Part shown: one piece after another, positions 51,543-61,300 of the stretch
How the letters are laid out: the number at the start of each line of letters is the position of its first letter
How positions within the stretch are numbered: the stretch's first letter is position 1
NCBI GenBank assembly: GCA_002441125.1
Contig: DJVI01000011.1
Span: 27,676 to 91,675, forward strand
Length of the DNA: 64,000 nt
From: Caldifarciminota bacterium UBA6260
Lineage (GTDB): Bacteria > Hydrothermota > 32-111
Direction: 5' to 3'
Position numbers and translations under genes: made by a program
The notes under the pieces: model-generated
Told to the model about the DNA's origin: nothing
What the model saw: only the letters and a program-made list of their open reading frames with translations
Databases searched by the model: none

Positions 51543-52664
51543 ATGATAATTGATAGTAGAATCAAAAAATGGGCTGAAACGATTGTGGATTACTCAACAG
51601 GAATAAAAAAAGGAGAGAAGGTATTTTTAAGAGGTTCCTATGAAACATTACCACTCTTAAAAGAGATATATAGAGAAGTTATAAAAAAGGAAGCTGTGTG
51701 TGAAGTCAGAATAGTTGACAACGAATTTTCCGAAATATATTACAAAGAAGCAACTGATACCCTTCTTAGTAATGTTTCTCCCATCGATGAATACATTTTC
51801 AACAACTTTGATGTTTTGATATCTGTAGGTGGGGAGAAAAATTCTAAAACTCTTTCTAACATAGATCCGGTGAAAATAAGAAAATCTATGAAAGCGAGAG
51901 AAAACCTGAACAAGATCTTTTCAAAAAGAGTTGCTGAAGGAAAGATGAGGTGGGTTTTAACATACTATCCAACACATTCCGCAGCACAGGAAGCTAACAT
52001 GTCACTCTCTGAACTTGAAGACTTTATAGTTGATGCATGCTTTTTGAATTCGCAAGATCCAGCAAAAGAATGGAAAAGGATACACAACCTTCAAAACAGA
52101 ATAATAGATTTCCTTTCAAAAAGAAAAAATTTCAGAATAGTTGCAAAGGATACAGACCTTTCATTTTCTACAATCGGAAGGAAATGGATAAATTCTGATG
52201 GACACCACAACTTCCCATCGGGAGAGGTTTTCACAAGCCCTGTTGAAACGAGTATAAATGGTAAGATAAGATTCACATTCCCAGGTATATATATGGGTAG
52301 AGAGATAGAGGATATTTACCTTGAATTTAAAAATGGGAAGATAGTTAATTATAAAGCAAAAGTTGGAGAGGAACTTTTGAAAGAATTACTTAAAATAGAT
52401 GATGGTGCTTCAAAGATTGGAGAGGCTGCAATAGGTACAAATTACGGTATAAAAAAGTTTATAAAAAATATGTTGTTCGATGAGAAGATAGGAGGAACTG
52501 TTCATCTTGCATTAGGTAACGGCTTCAAGGAAGCAGGTTCTAAAAACTTCTCTTCACTACATTGGGATTTACTATGTGATATGAGAGATTTTGGAGAAAT
52601 CTACGCTGATGGGAAACTTTTCTATAAAAATGGTAAATTTTTAATAAAGGGAGTTAACCTATGA
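51543..52664 (+). CDS. M29-family aminopeptidase
   Basis: A 373-residue metallo-aminopeptidase of the thermophilic AmpS/AmpT family (PF02073). Expected metal ligands lie in PSGEVFTSPVE (about 225-235), IGEAAIGTN (about 298-306), HLALGNGF (about 323-330) and SSLHWDLLCDMR (about 341-352). I start at the ATG at 51543, because the in-frame GTG at 51537 is part of the ribosome site AAGGAG. It would release amino acids for fermentation. The next gene overlaps by four bases. Confidence 0.9.
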   Translation: MIIDSRIKKWAETIVDYSTGIKKGEKVFLRGSYETLPLLKEIYREVIKKEAVCEVRIVDNEFSEIYYKEATDTLLSNVSPIDEYIFNNFDVLISVGGEKNSKTLSNIDPVKIRKSMKARENLNKIFSKRVAEGKMRWVLTYYPTHSAAQEANMSLSELEDFIVDACFLNSQDPAKEWKRIHNLQNRIIDFLSKRKNFRIVAKDTDLSFSTIGRKWINSDGHHNFPSGEVFTSPVETSINGKIRFTFPGIYMGREIEDIYLEFKNGKIVNYKAKVGEELLKELLKIDDGASKIGEAAIGTNYGIKKFIKNMLFDEKIGGTVHLALGNGFKEAGSKNFSSLHWDLLCDMRDFGEIYADGKLFYKNGKFLIKGVNL

Positions 52665-52954
52665 ATGAAAAAAACATCAACATAAAAATAGACAAAGAGG
52701 TTGCTGAAGGTGAATACGCTAACCTTGTTTTGACAGTACATTCATCATCCGAATTCATCTTCGATTTTGCAAAACTTCTTCCGGGAATAACTGAAGCTAA
52801 CATCCATACGAGAATAATAATGACTCCAGCTCATGCTAAAATGTTCTATAAATCTTTGAAAGATAGTATTGAAAAGTATGAGCAGAATTTTGGAGAGATA
52901 AAAATCGAGGAAGATCTTAAACAAAAAAATATAGGTTTCAACAAAAACGGTTGA
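52661..52954 (+). CDS. DUF3467-family protein
   Basis: A 97-residue soluble protein of the DUF3467 family: EYANLVLTVHSSSEFIFDFAKLLPG (in two parts, about 18-42) and RIIMTPAHAKMF (about 51-62) are its conserved blocks. Function not known. It overlaps the aminopeptidase stop (ATGA), so the two are co-translated. Its 3' end overlaps the opposite comEC gene by 17 bases. Confidence 0.85.
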   Translation: MNEKNINIKIDKEVAEGEYANLVLTVHSSSEFIFDFAKLLPGITEANIHTRIIMTPAHAKMFYKSLKDSIEKYEQNFGEIKIEEDLKQKNIGFNKNG

Positions 52955-54287
52955 TACAGAAGATCACATAAAAGAAAATTATCGTTGAAAAAAGAAATGA
53001 GAATTTAAACTTTTTGTAAAAAATAAAGATCAAGGTTGTTTCAAGCAAAATAAAAATAATAAGATCTATTTGAAAATTATAGATCAGCGACAACCTATCA
53101 GAAAATGCTACAACATTTTCAATAAATTTGAAAATATAATTTACAGGATATGTCAAAAAACCAAAAAAGGGAACAAAAGATAGTATAGACAGAGGTATTA
53201 TTATAGAAAAAGGTAGATATAAAATAAAAGTGAAGAATGGAGACCCAACAGATATATATTTGAATTGAAACATCATATAAGGAATAGTTAAAATCAAAAC
53301 TATTACAGAAGTTAAAAATACTTTTAAAAAACCACTTTTAAATTGAAATATTTCACTTGAGATGTATATCCCGTAAACCGCTATAAAAGATAAAATGAAT
53401 CCATTGTCTTTGAAATTACTATCGTTAAATATAAGCATTAAAAGGAAAGTTAAAAAAATTAAACTCTCTCTGTCAACCTTTCTACCTATAAGTTCTCCAA
53501 GAAGAAATATCGTTATAAAGATAACTGCCCTAACAACAGGTGGATTGTTGTATGTCAAAAAAGAATAAAAAATCAGTAACATAATAGAAATTATTACTTT
53601 CACTCTTTTTTTAATTGGGATAAAATAAAAGATTGAGAAAAGAAAAGAATAAATTATTAAAACATGCTGACCGCTTATAGCAATAAGATGTATCACTCCT
53701 GAATTTATAAAATCTTTCTTTAAAGAAGGAGAAAGATCTTTTCTGTATCCCAAAAGAATAGAATTTATAAAACCTGATATTTTTTGATCATCATATTTTT
53801 CTTTTGCCCTGTTGACTAAAATGGATCTAAACCTATCTATAGTTTTTATACTTTTACAAGAATCTATTTTTAAAATATTCAACCTGTAAAAAACATCGTA
53901 GTTTTCAAGGTATTTTTCATAATCATTTTCGAAATCAAGCTTTTCAACTTTGAAAATCCCATATATCCTATCACCCTCTAAAAAATCAAGATCGGTTTTT
54001 AAAAGAAAATTAACATTACCCCTTGAAACTATATAATCGTTTTTCAAACTCCTTTTAACAACAAAATCGAATCTATAATTCCCTTCACTTAAAAAAGGTT
54101 CGCTTTTTAAACTCAAAATCCAACCGGAAATAAAAATGATAAATAATGAAAAAAAGAATAAAAATCTTTTTTTTATCAGAGTGTAAATTGAAATTAAAAT
54201 AAAAATGAAAATCGTACTATTATTTTTAATGTAAAAGTAACCAGAATATATTGAAAAGATGTATAGAAAAAAATATAATGTCATCAA
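52938..54287 (-). CDS. comEC: ComEC/Rec2-type DNA uptake channel, short form
   Basis: A 449-residue membrane protein with an N-terminal pair of helices, an extracytoplasmic OB-like region (about 60-150) and the competence domain, where SGVIHLIAISGQHVLII (about 195-211) is the family signature. About ten helices in total. The C-terminal metallo-beta-lactamase domain of full ComEC (700-800 residues) is missing, and no separate gene for it is adjacent. Presumed role is transport of single-stranded DNA across the inner membrane. Overlaps the roadblock gene by four bases. Confidence 0.85.
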   Translation of the reverse strand: MMTLYFFLYIFSIYSGYFYIKNNSTIFIFILISIYTLIKKRFLFFFSLFIIFISGWILSLKSEPFLSEGNYRFDFVVKRSLKNDYIVSRGNVNFLLKTDLDFLEGDRIYGIFKVEKLDFENDYEKYLENYDVFYRLNILKIDSCKSIKTIDRFRSILVNRAKEKYDDQKISGFINSILLGYRKDLSPSLKKDFINSGVIHLIAISGQHVLIIYSFLFSIFYFIPIKKRVKVIISIMLLIFYSFLTYNNPPVVRAVIFITIFLLGELIGRKVDRESLIFLTFLLMLIFNDSNFKDNGFILSFIAVYGIYISSEIFQFKSGFLKVFLTSVIVLILTIPYMMFQFKYISVGSPFFTFILYLPFSIIIPLSILSFVPFFGFLTYPVNYIFKFIENVVAFSDRLSLIYNFQIDLIIFILLETTLIFIFYKKFKFSFLFSTIIFFYVIFCINRFC

Positions 54288-54652
54288 CTATAAAGAACAG
54301 GTGAAAGCTCCGTAGCTAACCTTTTTATCTCATATCTTGCTAAGCCAACATTCTGTTCTTTCCCAGTTAAAGCATAATAGATATAATAATCCTTCCCTAT
54401 CATTCCCGTTACTATAGTCATTTTACCTGTTATAAGTATTATCTCAGCCATCTCTCCTGCACCAATCTCTTTGGAAATTTTTTCAGCAGTTATTGCGAGG
54501 GTTGCCAGTTCAGCATCAGCAAGTGAAAGATCCGCTTGGGGATATTTTGTGTAAGATGCCAAAGCGATACCATCCGTTCCAACAAGGGAAACAGCTACAC
54601 AACCGGTTATCTTCTCACCACTATCTTTAAGAATCGAATCAAAATCCATCAT
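54284..54652 (-). CDS. Roadblock/LC7-domain protein (MglB-like)
   Basis: A 122-residue single roadblock/LC7 domain: ITGCVAVSLVGTDGIALAS (about 15-33), GEMAEIILITGKMTIVTGMI and a closing helix YEIKRLATELSPVL. Such proteins act as dimers that regulate small Ras-like GTPases (MglA) in polarity and gliding. No GTPase partner is next to it. The ATG-ATG start follows GGAGGAA and overlaps the DnaJ-protein stop. Confidence 0.85.
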   Translation of the reverse strand: MMDFDSILKDSGEKITGCVAVSLVGTDGIALASYTKYPQADLSLADAELATLAITAEKISKEIGAGEMAEIILITGKMTIVTGMIGKDYYIYYALTGKEQNVGLARYEIKRLATELSPVLYS

Positions 54653-55311
54653 TTCCTCCCTAAAATTATGTCGATAAGAGATCTTTTCTTTTTAAAATAT
54701 TTTTGTTTTATAACAAAGGCTCTTTTGTTTTTAGGGTTTATGTTCAAAGAGAGTTTAAAAAGTTCTTTCGCTTTTTCATCCTTTCCAGATTCGAAATAAG
54801 CTTCAACAAGATTTAAAATTATATCCTGATCTGAAAAGTTGGATGAAGTTAAAGCGTTATCCATAAGTTCCAAACCTTTCTTTTTATCTATTCCAGAAAA
54901 GAATAGTGAGTAACCGTATAGTGAAAGAAATTCATCTGTCGGTTTTTTATTTTTATACTTGTAATGCATCTCTAACTTTTTGAATATTTCTATAGCCTCT
55001 TTGAACTTTTTTGCTTTAATTTTCCTTTTCGCTTTAAGGTAGTAGTTTTCAAATCTTTCATCATTTTTCTTCTCTTCTAAATCTACTCCCTCTTTAAATT
55101 TTTTCAATTTTTCATCATACTCTTCTCTTTTTTTATCATCTGATAATACATCATAAGCTTCTGTGATATCAGCGAAAATATTATCATCCTTGTTCCCTTC
55201 CTGTGCGAGTTTATCAGGATGATACTTTTTCGCAAGTGCGAAATAAGCTTTTTTTATTTCAGCTTTTGAAGCGTTCTCTGGGACATTAAGAATTTCGTAA
55301 TAATTTTTCAT
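54649..55311 (-). CDS. J-domain protein with TPR-like C-terminus
   Basis: A 220-residue protein with an N-terminal J domain (1-70) containing the HPD tripeptide (KKYHPDKL, about 28-35) that stimulates Hsp70, a charged linker and TPR-like helices (about 90-205) ending in KRAFVIKQKYFKKK. It lacks the Gly/Phe and zinc regions of DnaJ, so it is a specialised co-chaperone. First gene of an operon with the roadblock protein and comEC. Its promoter is leaderless in layout. Confidence 0.88.
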   Translation of the reverse strand: MKNYYEILNVPENASKAEIKKAYFALAKKYHPDKLAQEGNKDDNIFADITEAYDVLSDDKKREEYDEKLKKFKEGVDLEEKKNDERFENYYLKAKRKIKAKKFKEAIEIFKKLEMHYKYKNKKPTDEFLSLYGYSLFFSGIDKKKGLELMDNALTSSNFSDQDIILNLVEAYFESGKDEKAKELFKLSLNINPKNKRAFVIKQKYFKKKRSLIDIILGRK

Positions 55312-55318
55312 AAAAAAT

Positions 55319-55346
55319 ATTATATTGTTAAGATTTTTTAAGTCAA
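55319..55346 (-). promoter_or_regulatory. Promoter of the J-protein/roadblock/comEC operon, leaderless layout
   Basis: TTGACT (55341-55346), 16-base spacer, TATAAT (55319-55324), seven bases to the ATG at 55311, no Shine-Dalgarno. Confidence 0.7.
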
Positions 55347-55353
55347 CAAAATG

Positions 55354-57420
55354 TTAAAAAATACCCAAACTAACTTTTATCTTTTGAAGTTTATCCTGTG
55401 GAATCTCCTTGAACTGTTGGAATTCCATATTGAAAACACCTCTTCCCTGAGTTAGAGTTCTAAGATCGTTCATATAGCCAAACATTTCGGAAAGAGGGAC
55501 TTCACACTCTATCTTGGTTATCCCTTTATCTTTTTCTATCCCCTTTATTGTTGCATACCTTGAGTTAAGATCATTTATAACAACACCAACAAAATCATCA
55601 GGGATAAAAACATCAACCTTCATTATCGGTTCAAGAAGATAGTTTGGAACTTTTTTAAGTGCCTCTTTAAAAGCCATCGAAGATGCGAAGTTGAAAGATT
55701 GTTCATTCGATGATGAAATATCATATTTCGCATCTTTAAGCGTAACTTTTATGTTGATAAGAGGGAAACCAGCAATCAATCCACTTGAACTTGTAGATCT
55801 TATCCCATCCTCAACAGCCTTAATAAATTCAAGTGGCAAAGAATCTTTTGATATTTCAGATTCGAATGAGAAATTTTCTTTTTCATTACCCTCTACAAGA
55901 ATTTTTACATAAGCGAAAACATTCTTCTGTCCTATAACTCTGTTGAGTTCATATTCACTCTCAACCTTATCCTTTATAGTTTCTCTGTAAGTCACTATAG
56001 GTTTTCCAACTCTTGGATCAACATTGTATTCCCTTCTCAATCTATCTATTATTATTTCAAGGTGTAACTCACCCATACCTGAGATCAAAAGTTGTCCAGT
56101 ATCTTTGTTTAATAGTACTTTGAAAGTTGGGTCCATCTCCTGCATGTTTTTCAAAGCTTCGTTCAACTTTTCTTCTTCATCTTTCCTTCTCGGTTCAACG
56201 GAAACTGATACAACAGGTTCGGGGAAAATCGGTTTTTCAAGTGCTATAGGATGTTTCGGGTCAGAAAGAGTTGACCCTGTTATTGAACTCCTTATGCCAA
56301 CTATACCACAAATATCTCCAGCTTCACACTTTTCAACTTCTATCCTTTTGTTAGAATGTATCATAAAAATTTTCGTTATCCTAACCTTCTCGTTGAAAGT
56401 AGTATCAAGTACCTGATCCTTCAAATCGACTTTTCCAGAATATACCCTCATATATCCAAGTTTTCCAAAATGTTTGTCTATCTCAATCTTGTATATCAAA
56501 CCACAGAAAGGTCCCTTTTTATCAAGATGTCTTAAAATCTCTTCACCAGTTTTTGGATTAATACCCTCTATCGGTGGTCTATCGAGTGGTGAAGGTAAAT
56601 AGTAACAGATAGCATCAAGCAACATATGAACACATTTGTTTCTTTTTGAAGAACCTGCAAAAACCGGAACTATTTTACAGCTTAGAACTCCCTTTCTGAT
56701 AGATGAAATTATCTCATCCTGTGTGATACTTTTCCCTTCAACAACCTTTTCAAGTATATCATTATCAAAGTTGGCAAGTTTTTCTATCAGACTCTCCCTT
56801 TCCAACTGGCTCCTCTTTTTCAAACTATCAGGTATTTCTACAACATTGTATTTATGCTCATCCGTAAGGTCGTTGTACAAATAAGCTTTCATCTGAACCA
56901 AATCAACAACTCCAGAAAAATCATCCTCCCTTCCGATAGGTATATGTAAAGGTATTATTTCAACAGGGAATTTTTCCTTCATACTTTTAACAACCCTATC
57001 AAAATCAGCACCATTCCTATCCATCTTGTTTATATACGATATCCTTGGCACATTGTATCTATCAGCTTGTCTCCAAACAGTTTCAGATTGTGGTTCAACA
57101 CCTTCAACACCACTAAAAATAACCAAAGCTCCATCAAGTACTCTCAAAGATCTCTCAACTTCAGCTGTAAAATCTATATGTCCTGGGGTATCGATAATAT
57201 TGATTTTAAAATCTTTCCAATTAACTGATGTCACAGCGGAAGTTATTGTTATTCCCCTCTCCTTTTCCTGTTCCATCCAATCCATAGTTGCTGTTGCATC
57301 ATCAACCTCTCCGATTCTATGTATTTTCCCTGTATAAAAAAGTATCCTTTCTGTAGTTGTGGTTTTACCTGCATCTATATGTGCTATTATCCCGATGTTT
57401 CTAATAATGTTTTGTTCCAT
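55354..57420 (-). CDS. fusA: Elongation factor G
   Basis: A 688-residue translational GTPase. G1 AHIDAGKTTTTER (about 13-25), switch region ERGITITSA, G3 DTPGHIDF (about 77-84), G4 NKMD, then domains II-V with the conserved GMGELHLEII segment and the C-terminal FGYMNDLRTLTQGRG. It moves tRNA and mRNA through the ribosome. It follows rpsL and rpsG as in the str operon; no tuf gene follows within the window. The ATG lies six bases after a terminator-like hairpin and T-run and has no Shine-Dalgarno and no clear promoter. Confidence 0.97.
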   Translation of the reverse strand: MEQNIIRNIGIIAHIDAGKTTTTERILFYTGKIHRIGEVDDATATMDWMEQEKERGITITSAVTSVNWKDFKINIIDTPGHIDFTAEVERSLRVLDGALVIFSGVEGVEPQSETVWRQADRYNVPRISYINKMDRNGADFDRVVKSMKEKFPVEIIPLHIPIGREDDFSGVVDLVQMKAYLYNDLTDEHKYNVVEIPDSLKKRSQLERESLIEKLANFDNDILEKVVEGKSITQDEIISSIRKGVLSCKIVPVFAGSSKRNKCVHMLLDAICYYLPSPLDRPPIEGINPKTGEEILRHLDKKGPFCGLIYKIEIDKHFGKLGYMRVYSGKVDLKDQVLDTTFNEKVRITKIFMIHSNKRIEVEKCEAGDICGIVGIRSSITGSTLSDPKHPIALEKPIFPEPVVSVSVEPRRKDEEEKLNEALKNMQEMDPTFKVLLNKDTGQLLISGMGELHLEIIIDRLRREYNVDPRVGKPIVTYRETIKDKVESEYELNRVIGQKNVFAYVKILVEGNEKENFSFESEISKDSLPLEFIKAVEDGIRSTSSSGLIAGFPLINIKVTLKDAKYDISSSNEQSFNFASSMAFKEALKKVPNYLLEPIMKVDVFIPDDFVGVVINDLNSRYATIKGIEKDKGITKIECEVPLSEMFGYMNDLRTLTQGRGVFNMEFQQFKEIPQDKLQKIKVSLGIF

Positions 57421-57431
57421 ATAATAAAAAA

Positions 57432-57457
57432 AAAGCCCATTGTTAAAAATGGGCTTT
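57432..57457 (-). terminator. Intrinsic terminator between rpsG and fusA
   Basis: On the minus strand a nine-base stem (AAAGCCCAT paired with ATGGGCTTT) with an eight-base loop is followed by an unbroken run of T residues. It lies 16 bases after the rpsG stop and the T-run ends six bases before the fusA ATG, so it is either the end of the rpoBC-rpsLG transcript or an attenuator for fusA. Confidence 0.85.
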
Positions 57458-57473
57458 CAAAAAATATAAAAAA

Positions 57474-57947
57474 TTAAAATCTAAAATGAGCGTAAGCTTT
57501 GTTAGCTTCTGCCATCCTGTGTGTATCCTCTCTCTTTTTCAAAGCTGCACTGTTCTCCTTTTTATAACATGCTAAAAGTTCACTCGCAAGTTTTTCAGCC
57601 ATAGAATGATCGTTTCTTGCATGGGCAGCTTCAAGAACCCATCTTATAGCAAGGGCCAATTTCCTTTCAGGTTTAACTTCCATAGGAACCTGATAGGTAG
57701 CTCCTCCTATCCTTTTAGGTCTGACTTCAACAACAGGTTTAACATTGTTCAAAGCTTTTTCAAATACCTGATAGCCATCCTCTCCGGTCTTTTTTGATAG
57801 AATCTCTAAGGCATCATAAAATATCTTAAGAGCAGTTGATTTCTTTCCTTTCTTCATAATACTGTTTATGAATTTACCTGCTGTTAAACTCTTGTATCTT
57901 GGATCAGCATATTCTCTTTTGGGCAGAACTCTAATTCTTCTTGGCAT
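57474..57947 (-). CDS. rpsG: 30S ribosomal protein S7
   Basis: A 157-residue primary 16S rRNA-binding protein that nucleates the 30S head. Conserved stretches are MPRRIRVLPKREYADPRYKS (about 1-20), NVKPVVEVRPKRIGGATYQVP (in part about 68-88) and the C-terminal KREDTHRMAEANKAYAHFRF. Normal length. It follows rpsL at 15 bases; the S7-S12 order is that of the str operon. Confidence 0.97.
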   Translation of the reverse strand: MPRRIRVLPKREYADPRYKSLTAGKFINSIMKKGKKSTALKIFYDALEILSKKTGEDGYQVFEKALNNVKPVVEVRPKRIGGATYQVPMEVKPERKLALAIRWVLEAAHARNDHSMAEKLASELLACYKKENSAALKKREDTHRMAEANKAYAHFRF

Positions 57948-57962
57948 ACTCTTTTACCCCCT

Positions 57963-58343
57963 TTATGTAGTTTGCTTTGGTTTTTTTGCACCGTAAAGGG
58001 ATCTTGATCTCCTTCTATTTTCAACTCCAGCGGAATCATAAACACCTCTAATAACATGATATCTAACTCCAGGAAGATCCTTAACCCTTCCACCTCTTAT
58101 CAAAACAACTGAATGTTCTTGAAGATTATGACCCTCACCAGGTATATAAGCTGTTATTTCATAACCATTAGACAATCTAACTCTTGCAACTTTTCTTAAA
58201 GCTGAATTAGGTTTTTTTGGTTTTGTTGTATAAACTCTAACACATATTCCTCTTTTTTGAGGTGCAGCTTTCAACGCTGGTGATTTGGTTTTTTTAGTTA
58301 CTTTTTTCCTTTTAGTTCTTACTAGTTGGTTAATCGTTGGCAT
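57963..58343 (-). CDS. rpsL: 30S ribosomal protein S12
   Basis: A 126-residue decoding-centre protein. It shows MPTINQLVR, KKPNSALRKVARVRL (about 46-60, with the Lys involved in streptomycin response), GHNLQEHSVVLIRGGRVKDLPGVRYH in parts, and a basic C-terminus. Normal in length. The start lies five bases after the rpoC stop, with its ribosome site inside rpoC. Confidence 0.97.
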   Translation of the reverse strand: MPTINQLVRTKRKKVTKKTKSPALKAAPQKRGICVRVYTTKPKKPNSALRKVARVRLSNGYEITAYIPGEGHNLQEHSVVLIRGGRVKDLPGVRYHVIRGVYDSAGVENRRRSRSLYGAKKPKQTT

Positions 58344-58348
58344 ACAAT

Positions 58349-61300
58349 TTACTCCTCCGTTATAGATGTTTGTTGATAAAATTCATTATCAGTAGAAATT
58401 TCATCTATCTGTTCATCTTCAATTTTTCTGAATTTTCTAAAACCTGTTCCAGCAGGTAATAGATTTCCAATGATAACATTCTCTTTTAAACCGTTAAGAA
58501 AATCTATGTTACCATTTATCGCAGCATCTGTCAATACTCTTGTTGTCTCTTGGAATGAAGCAGCGGAAATAAAAGATTTTGAATTCAAAGATGCTTTAGT
58601 TATACCCATAAGCAACCTTGTATACAAAGCTGGTCTTTCTCCCCTTTCTCTCACCCTTTCATTCTCAAGATCAACATCCTTCTTTTCAACTATTTCACCC
58701 TGAATAAAGTCTGTTTCTCCAGGATCCGTTATTTTAACATATTTTATCATCTGTCTTATAATAACTGAAATATGTTTGTTATCGATGTTAACTCCCTGTG
58801 CTCTATAAACTTCCTGTATCTGGTTCATCAAGAAGTTCGCTACATCTCCAATATCTTTAATTCTCATAAGATCATGTGGGTCAACAGAACCTTCGCAAAG
58901 TTTATCACCAGCTTTAACCTCTTCACCTTCATAGACAAGAATATGTTTGCCCCTTGGTATTCTGTACTCTTTTTTACTTCCATTTGGAGTTATAACATAA
59001 ACTGTCTGATCACCTGTTCCTTTCTTTGTTTCACCTATTTCAACTGTTCCATCAACTTCAGATATTATTGCTTTGTCCTTTGGAACCCTTGCATCGAAAA
59101 GTTCTGTAACTCTCGGCAAACCTCCAGTTATATCACTCGTTGAAGATTTTGATTTTGGAGTTTTAATGATCATCGTTCCAGGTTCAACCTTTTGACCATT
59201 CTGTACAAGTATATAAGAACCAACTTTAACACCTACAGTTCTCAAAATGTTCCCTGTACTTTTGTCAACTATTTCCAACCTTGGATTCAAACTCTTATCT
59301 TTCGTTCCAATAACAACATTTATTTCATCATTTCCAATCACTTCCCTTTTAACATTGTATTCTTCTTTAATATCTTTATACCTAACTATTCCAGAATGGT
59401 TAGAAAGCTCTACAAATGCGTAAGGGTCTCTTGAGAAAAGTTCTGTATCTTTTGTAACTAACTGTCCATCTTTAACCAAAAGGTGCGATGCTGGTGGAAC
59501 ATTTAACTCATATTTTATCTTATTTTCCTGATCAAGTATCTGGATCCTCGCATCCTTTCCAGAGCTGATATCCTCACCTTTTTCATTTTTCAAGATTTTT
59601 AGATGGACAAATTTTACTTTTCCTTCCTCTTTTGATTTTATAGAAGTTTCTTCAGCAAAACCTCCAGCTGTTCCTCCGATATGGAATGTTTTAAGTGTGA
59701 GTTGTGTTCCAGGCTCTCCTATCGATTGCGCAGCCATTACTCCAACAGCTTCACCTATCTCCACCAATCTGCCGGTAGCAAGGTTTCTTCCATAACATTT
59801 CTGACACAAACCATGTTTTGCTTCGCATGTAAGAACAGATCTTATCTTTATCTTCTCTATACCTTCCTCATCAAGTCTTAAAGCTTTCTCATGAGTAATT
59901 TCCTCATTTTCATGAACTATTATCCCTTTTTCAATATCTTTTCCATACACATCTTCAAGGGAGTACCTACCTTCAACAAGTTCACTCAACTTTTTAACAA
60001 CTCCCTTTTCCCTTATTGGAGTTACCTCTATACCGAGTATAGTTCCACAATCCTCTTCAGTGATAATAACATCCTGCGCAACATCAACAAGTTTTCTTGT
60101 AAGATAACCTGCTTCAGCTGTTTTTAGAGCTGTATCCGTTAACCCTTTTCTTGAACCGTGGGTTGAAATAAAATACTCAACTACCTGTAACCCTTCTTTG
60201 AAGTTTGATTTTACTGGTGTTTCAATAACCTCTTCACCTGTTAACTTTTTCTGAGGCCTTTGCATCAAACCTCTTATTCCAATAAGTTGTCTCACCTGTT
60301 CAAGATTACCTCTCGCTCCAGAACCAACTATCATATGTATTGGGTTAAATCCATTTCTATCCTCTTCAAGTTTTTTCTCTACTATCTTCTGTATATCGTT
60401 AGTTGCTTCTATCCATGCGTTTTTTACCCTTTCGAATCTTTCCTTTTCTGTTGTGGTACCACCTTTACTATGATCCCTGTTTATCCTATCAACTTCTTTT
60501 TGGGTTTTTTCTATTATCTCATTTTTTTCCTTTAGAACTATCATATCATCTATTCCAAAGGTGAGCCCCGATATAGTTGAGAAATAGAAACCTTTCTCTT
60601 TGATATTATCAAGGAGTTCTATCATCTCTCTATTTGATACATTCCAGAAAGCATCGTAAAGTAACTTTTGTAATTTCTTTTTATCAATCGTATAATTTAT
60701 AAATCTCAATTTTTCAGGAATAAAACTGTTAAAAATTATTCTTCCAATAGTTGTATCAAAAATCTGTTTTTTATAAACAAATTTTACAGGGGTGTGGAGT
60801 TTTAAAATTTTATTTTCATAAATATAGAAAGCTTCTTCAAAACTATCAATAATTTTTTCTCCCAAATCTTTTGCAAGTTCATCTTTTTTTGCAGTTAAAT
60901 AATACATCCCTACAACCATGTCATGTGTTGGAGTTACAATAGGACCACCATGTGCTGGAGAGAGAAGGTTGTTTGCCGAAAGCATAAGAAGTTTAGCTTC
61001 AACTCTCGCCTCATAAGAAAGTGGGATATGAACAGCCATCTGATCACCATCAAAATCAGCGTTGAAAGCTGTACAAACAAGGGGATGTAACCTGATAGCT
61101 TTTCCTTCAACAAGTACAGGCTGGAATGCTTGTATTCCCAACCTATGAAGAGTTGGCGCTCTGTTTAAAAGAACTGGATGATCCTCTATTATCTCTTCAA
61201 GTATTTTCCATACTTCTTTTGATTCAGCGTCTATTATCTTCTTGGCATTTTTTATTCCAGTAGCTATCTTTCTCTCTTCAAGTTTTTGAATTATGAAAGG

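Noticed and set aside
57884..58093. Minus-strand frame between rpsG and rpsL
   Set aside because: It only overlaps the two ribosomal protein genes in another frame and has no independent signal.
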